The position numbers and the translations under genes were made by a program. Under the pieces are notes generated by a model. It worked only from the letters and a program-made list of their open reading frames with translations, was not told the DNA's origin and searched no databases. A stretch of DNA of 64,000 nt. Source: Drechslerella dactyloides. Its lineage: Eukaryota > Ascomycota > Orbiliomycetes > Orbiliales > Orbiliaceae. Below, one piece after another: positions 58,903 to 64,000 of this stretch; the first letter of the stretch is position 1, and each line of letters opens with the position of its first letter. The stretch covers positions 4,712,001 through 4,776,000 of the forward strand of contig JAGTWJ010000019.1 in NCBI GenBank assembly GCA_020064725.1, read 5' to 3'.

Positions 58903-59556
58903 ATGGCTCCTCGTCGGAGAGCACTCAACTTCAGCGCCCGCCTCACGTACCCCACCATCGCACAACGCCAGGAGCTCCTCATCAACAACATCAGCCGAGA
59001 GAGAGAGAGAGGGCCAAGGACCAGGGATACATTAACAAGGCACTCGCAGAGCAGAGTTGGCTCATCAAAGCCATATTCGTCCCCAAGACCGCACTCATAG
59101 CCACGAAGGTATGTTCAAAACTTCATACCTCGACCTCCATGCTGCCGCTGTAGTATTGACTATTGTTGGTAGAGCGGCGAGACAACGGTAATCCTAGACC
59201 TCAAGCTAGCCGACTACATTACCGAGATCCACGGTCTTACGACGACGTTTGCTGGCAAGACGGAGCTCGTTATCACGCAGGGGGTGCGCCCTTACCTGGC
59301 CAATCTTCCAGCCGCCTTAACGGTAGCGATTGCGTTGTCAGGCATTTTTGGCGCGGAGAGCCTGGCTACTTCGAGACTACTGCAGCAGGGCGCTACACAG
59401 GGCAAAGCAGCAGAGAGGCAGGATGCCTCTGCTTTGCCCCGCCCGATGGCAATAAGGGGTGGACTTGCGCTGTGCAGCAACCATGATCAAAGAGTGCAAA
59501 CAATATTATGTACAATTACTCGCAGAGGTTGCCAAATGCTTGTGGGAGGGCGATGA
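58903..59556 (+). pseudogene. Hypothetical gene with a frameshift in a GA microsatellite
   Basis: ATG 58903 starts MAPRRRALNFSARLTYPTIA and QRQELLINNIS, then meets (GA)7 at 58997-59010. After the tract the coding-like frame is a different one (KDQGYINKALAEQSWLIKAI). That frame continues to a GTATGT donor at 59109 and, after a 64-bp intron, into exon 2 from 59173 (SGETTVILDLKLADYITEIH, then TFAGKTELVITQGVRPYLAN), ending at 59556. As written, the start frame runs into a stop instead of reaching exon 2. Either the gene is broken, the repeat length varies or was mis-assembled, or an unseen intron bypasses the tract. No family recognised. Confidence 0.4.
58997..59010 (+). repeat. (GA)7 microsatellite at an apparent frameshift
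   Basis: Seven GA units inside the hypothetical gene at 58.9 kb. The reading frames before and after it do not agree; a different unit count would make them agree. Confidence 0.85.
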
Positions 59557-59879
59557 TGACGGGGGAACGGCCGGTGAAGAAGCCGAAGCTGAGGACAAGG
59601 CGAACGCCGAGTCCGACGCGGGAGCCGAAGCCGCGTCCTATAAAATAGATATTGTCGTGTATATAGCATACCAGCCCAATCATACTGGCTGGGAGTAGCG
59701 GTTTTTGTGCTCGAGTTCACTGCATATTATATGATCGCAGCCCTCCTGCCGTATAGGTCTGTGAATTCCCCCGCCAACGCGGCAAACGTCCACATCTCGA
59801 CACCAACGCACCTGCATGCAGCCACGCGCTTATTTCTACCCAACATCGAACGAGAACGTCTGCCACGACCCGCTTGACG
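59557..59879. other. Short intergenic gap
   Basis: Between the frameshifted locus and the GID1 gene. An acidic Glu/Ala-rich open stretch (59549-59698) is in a different frame and unsupported. Confidence 0.4.
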
Positions 59880-62246
59880 ATGACATCGAACATCTCGGAT
59901 TCCACCATCATGGCTGCCTATAACCCTCCTGCCAGCGGCGGGACTTCCGCTTACCTATCGCGGGCTACTTGGGCGTCTATAGTTTCCGGACAGCCTCCTC
60001 GGCCGCGCATCGCCTCCTCCTCCACCGGCCTCCGAGGCCAGCGAAACAGCAGTTCCGCGAACCTATCGGACCTAGGATCGCAGGCCGGACGATATCATAA
60101 CCCTGCCTTATCGAATGCGCTCAACACCCTCTCCAAGATCTCTCAACTCCCGACGTCCGTCCCCAGCTACCTCGAGGATACGCTGTACAGTGAGCGACTA
60201 CAAGCGGCAAGGGGTCCGTCGGCGAACACCGCGTCCTTGCCGTCGAGAAACCCGTCAATGACCTCGCTCGCTCTGGTCGCGCAAGCGAGGAGTACCGGAT
60301 TGAAGCTGGACGTCAAGGACACGAGCCACCTGGTAGAAGATGATCTGCCAACTCCGCTACCGACGAGGTGGAACGAGAACGACAAGAGCGGGGGCATCGA
60401 TATATCTCAGGACGGCCTGGACGTTCGATTTTTAGGTATGCTAGGTCAGATTGGCTGAGGAGAAACGCTCGTTTGGGTGTTGTCGATGGGCTAACGTCTC
60501 CTCTGAGTGAAAGGGCCGAACAAGGTGACCGAGTACGACTCCGCAGCGGTACGAGCGGACCACCACATGCCTCGGTCCTGCGGCGTCTACTACTACGAGG
60601 TTGTCATCATGAACAAGAGCCGGGAAGGGTAAGCGCTCGTCGAGGGGAAACCGTCCGTTGGTTACGTACGATATTCGGATGCTGACACGAGGGTATTTTA
60701 GTCTGATCGGAGTCGGGTTTTGTGCGGGCGACGTTCTCCTGAACCGGCTGCCCGGATGGGAGCCATATTCATGGGGGTATCACGGCGACGACGGCAAAGT
60801 CTTTTGTTGCACGGGGGTCGGGAAACCATACGGGCCGCAGTTCGATACCAAGGACATTATCGGATGCGGGGTGAATTTCCGAACCAACTCCGCCTTCTTT
60901 ACAATAAACGGCCGTAATCTGGGTATGTTGTTCGAGATGACCGGAGGGTCCGGGCTTCGGAGCTAATATCTGTATGGTACAGGCGACGCGTTCCGAGATA
61001 TCCCGATGGAGAAGAAGCTATACGCAGCCGTGGGTATGAAGAAGCCTGGCGAACACATCAGAGTCAACTTTGGGCAGGAGCGTTTCTGTTTCGATATCGA
61101 CGGTTACGTCAAGGTCGGTGAATCGCGAGTATCCCGTCTAGCGACGCAAGGCTGACATTATTATAGGACGAACGGTTGAATGCATATCAGGAATTCACCA
61201 ACATGTCCATAGAGAAGTTGTGTCCGCCTCTTGAGGAAACGGCTTTAATACAGTCCCTGGTCGCGTCCTACCTACAGCATGACGGCTTTGTAGAGACTGC
61301 AAAGGCATTTGCGCAAGATCTGCAGGCGGAGCAGAGCGCTCTGAACAGCGGAAGACCGAACTTGACTAGTGGAGTAGAGCTGATGGAGGATAAGGACGCA
61401 CTGCGCAGGCAGAGTAAGCGCTACTTCAACGCTTCATTTTCCGAGCTTGCCGGAAACATCTAACGAATATTCTCGCTCGCACAGCTATCCGCGCAGCAAT
61501 TCTCGACGGCAACATCGATCAGGCCTTAAAGCTGACACAGACCTACTACCCACAAGTCCTCCTCCGCAATGAACAAATCAACTTCCGCCTACGATGTCGA
61601 AAATTTATCGAAATGATGCGACAAAGTGCAGAGCTAGTGAACGGTGGCCGTAAGAAGGCACCGCCCCCTCCAGGCTCCGGGTCCAAGAACAAAGGCCGCA
61701 CCTTCGAAACACTTGCCGACGACGAAGACGTAGACATGGGCGAAGACGACGGCGAGACAAGGAGCGACTGGGATATGGAGAACGGCGCGGAAGACTATAT
61801 CAATAGCACGGGCAGCGAGTCTCTGGGTCCCACCGAGATGCTGGAGAAGCTTCTGGAGTATGGACAGCAGATGCAGCGGGATTTTAAGGATAAGCCAGAA
61901 TTGCAAGATGAGATGGAGGAAGTCTTCAGCTTGTGGGCGTACCCCGATCCGATGGTTTCGCCGGTAGCGCACCTTTTATCGATCGATGGGCGCGCACCTG
62001 TCGCCGAGGCGTTGAACTCCGCTATTCTCGGTATGCAACAATCCAGTACCCCAAATTTGACTTGATAGCTGCTGACGAGATATCCGTGATACAGTGTCGC
62101 TTGGTAAGTCCTCGAAGGCACCGCTAGAACGGCTGGTCCAGCAGACGACAGTCCTATTACGTGAACTCGGAGAAGAAGGTGGATCGGCAGCATTCATAAA
62201 CTTGCACAACTGGATCAATTCCGTGGACTATCTCCCCGCCTCGTAA
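59880..62246 (+). CDS. VID30: GID/CTLH ubiquitin-ligase subunit Gid1/Vid30 (RanBP9/10 type)
   Basis: Seven exons, 59880-60435, 60514-60628, 60702-60922, 60983-61113, 61167-61413, 61485-62030 and 62095-62246, encode 655 residues; introns are 53-78 bp. After a Ser-rich N-terminus (about 1-180) comes a SPRY domain (HMPRSCGVYYYEVVIMNKSR, IGVGFCAGDVLLNRLPGWEP, YGPQFDTKDIIGCGVNF). Next are LisH (ALIQSLVASYLQHDGFVETA), CTLH (IRAAILDGNIDQALKLTQTY) and a CRA domain (EYGQQMQRDFKDKPELQDEM to LHNWINSV), split by an acidic insert. By family knowledge Gid1 scaffolds the GID complex and recruits substrate receptors for glucose-induced degradation of gluconeogenic enzymes. Start ATG 59880 gives MTSNISDS. All phases agree. 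Confidence 0.92.
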
Positions 62247-63275
62247 TATATCGATCACCACTCGAAATAACCGATGGGCGGTAAAGGCTCCATTGGAGAT
62301 TGGCTTATACTACTGGATACCTCATCGCATATTTGATTCCTGCGATTCTCGTCTCGGTTTCCAGCGATGGTGGTTTTTTATTTCTTCCTTGCAGACTGGC
62401 CGGTTTGCTGGTCTTCTTTTTTGTCTTTTTTGTGCTGGAGCTGCGAATTGTGTCTTCATACCACTGGTGTAATATGGTTTCCTTGGTTGTTTTCTTTGCG
62501 CGATCGGGCATGCATGGCGGCATCGATCGCGACGGTATGGGTTTTTGAATGCGATTGTGCAGTTTTTTTTTTTTTACACATGCGTGCGTCTTCTCTCTCT
62601 CCCCGCTCTTTGCTCTTTGGTATAGATTGCTGGCATCGTTAGAGCGCTGCAGTTTAGTCGTGTCTCTTGATCGATCGATGTTTTCTCGCGCATTAATTAC
62701 GGTTTGCGCGTGTTCAAGCTGGGTCTGTGGGTAATATAATATAATATTATCATCGCCGATTGCAGCCTTAGAACTTCGAGACGTGCTATAGCTACACGTG
62801 TATTCCTTTACGAATGTTTCGATGCCGCCGTACGAGGCGATACTTGGCATACGCGGAGTCGTCCATTACACATAACCACGAGGCCGAGGCACCGGTTCCA
62901 AGCTCGTCTTCTTCAAAGTGTTCATTGTATCATCCTTGAGTGCCATCTCTAGCTAACATACAAAGACCTAATAGGTATCTATCGATCGTAGTGCCAAGGA
63001 CAAATCGACGCCGGTGTGTGACGTGGGCACCGGCGCCGAAGGGTGGGAGGAGTAATGTTAATGTAGTTGTATATGAACACCGAACGGAAGGGCGAAGAGG
63101 AAAAAAAAAAAAGAAAAAAAAGTCGAGGCGGCGGATCGATGGATGGAAATATTACAATGGAACGAAGAGGAGGAAGGATGGATGGATGGAAAACCGCAGT
63201 ATCGATCAATCGTCAAGTAAAGTAACACCGGCCGGACAAAGAACGTGACGGACGTAAGGAAACAAGGCAAGCAAA
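62247..63275. other. Intergenic between convergent genes
   Basis: 3' flanks of GID1 and eL31. Poly-T near 62564, A-rich runs near 63100 and GGATGGATGG near 63178. No gene supported. Confidence 0.5.
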
Positions 63276-63730
63276 CTATGCATCGATCTGTATGCCAATA
63301 TCGTTAGCCACCGTACACCACCGATTGCGACTCGTGAAAAGAGGATATTAATGAGGAGGTACAGGAAGGGAGGGTATTGATGGGGAGGAGGGAGGAACAT
63401 ACGACTGTGGTGTGCAGGCCCTTCGGGTTCTTGACGTTCACAGCCTCGACAAAGCTGTACAGCTTCTCCTTCGCGTTCTCCTCGTCGTTACGTTTCCGCG
63501 AGATCCGGATGCGCAGACGGTAGGGGACGCCCTTGATGCCCTGCTTCCAGACTTCCTTGTTGAGCTGGGGGTCCAGACGGACGTCGATGGTGCCCTGTTT
63601 GGTTGTTAGAATTGTGTCTGTCTTGTCAGATTTGATGGTTCTGCGGCCGGCGTACCATTTGCTTGTGTGCGAATTCTTTGATTTCCTTGATGGCCTTTGG
63701 TGCCCGCTTCTTGAAGGAGACGCCGTGCAC
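63276..63730 (-). CDS. RPL31: 60S ribosomal protein eL31, 3' part
   Basis: Minus-strand exons 63730-63656, 63594-63403 and 63287-63276 encode the C-terminal part of eL31: VHGVSFKKRAPKAIKEIKEF, then KQM|GTIDVRLDPQLNKEVWKQ, RLRIRISRKRNDEENAKEKL and VNVKNPKGLHTTV|IDA. Introns are 61 and 115 bp. The last exon has only 12 bases (three codons plus stop). The N-terminal exon or exons (the usual basic start and TREYTIHLHKR) were not found up to 64000. A long intron therefore continues past the edge: 63731 onward has CAG and GCTAAC consistent with an acceptor and branch site. By family knowledge eL31 sits near the exit tunnel of the large subunit. Confidence 0.9.
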
Positions 63731-64000
63731 CTGTATTGAGAGTGTTAGCGTCGTCTTTGATGTACCAATCTGCGCCGTGATGGTCGTTCAGTCCTCCTTT
63801 CGCTTCCCATCTTTTTCAATATCTCATGCAATGCCGTCGTCCGTTCCGTATCCATTATCTCTTCTTCCCTGGATTGAACATCCAGTCCCCCCTCTTTTGC
63901 TCCAATGACGGCACCCATATCTGTTTTTCCAGCCTTCCTTCTTTCCAAGCTCCGACCATTCGACCATCACGACGCGCGAAATAACAGATGAATGATAATG
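63731..64000. other. Probable intron of RPL31 reaching the window edge
   Basis: No conserved eL31 N-terminal codons are seen. AATACAG precedes the exon and GCTAAC lies about 20 bases further upstream, as expected for an acceptor. First introns of fungal ribosomal protein genes are often long. Confidence 0.5.

Overview
The window is nuclear DNA of a filamentous ascomycete (Pezizomycotina-type). The evidence is short spliceosomal introns of about 60-120 bp with GTNNGT donors and RCTRAC-like branch sites, together with a recognisable fungal gene set: RAD1, OST5, GCN5, ELL, RAX1, RMD8, cyclophilin A, GID1/VID30 and ribosomal protein eL31, plus a secreted subtilisin, an M28 aminopeptidase, a tyrosinase, an MFS sugar transporter and a DUF1349 protein. 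The species cannot be named from sequence alone. Joined coding sequences were worked out by hand from frame, splice sites and family similarity.

Layout. 0-8 kb: 5' part of checkpoint gene RAD1 (minus, running off the left edge), a four-exon OST5, a small membrane protein of an unnamed family, a puzzling collagen-like locus, and the histone acetyltransferase GCN5. 11.5-14.2 kb: elongation factor ELL (minus). 14.2-24.6 kb: about 10 kb with no gene I can support. 24.6-30.7 kb: three minus-strand genes, RAX1-like, RMD8/DUF155 and cyclophilin A. 31.4-35.6 kb: a local group of three more members of the unnamed membrane-protein family and one relic. 35.9-52 kb: sugar transporter, subtilisin, Pro/Gly-rich secreted protein, M28 aminopeptidase and tyrosinase, set in gene-poor DNA. 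55.8-62.2 kb: DUF1349 protein, two unrecognised loci (one with a frameshift in a GA microsatellite) and the GID ubiquitin-ligase scaffold GID1/VID30. Right edge: 3' part of eL31 (minus).

The most unusual thing is a family of tiny dispersed insertions, about 31-41 bp each, ending in GTCTGGYYYRCGAGACMA. Six copies are flanked by direct repeats that look like target-site duplications. Five of these are perfect (7, 8, 8, 9 and 11 bp) and one matches at 13 of 15 positions. Two further copies have the core but no clear duplication, and one is degenerate. The 3' end is fixed, the 5' end varies, every clear duplication begins with G, and most copies can fold as two consecutive hairpins. One copy sits inside the last intron of GCN5. 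I know of no named nuclear element of this kind; the nearest analogy is the GC clusters and double-hairpin elements of fungal mitochondria.

The second novelty is the unnamed membrane-protein family (four intact genes and one relic). Its members share a two-exon structure, a conserved phase-0 intron position, a DxxY(x)E-like segment before the intron and one C-terminal membrane helix.
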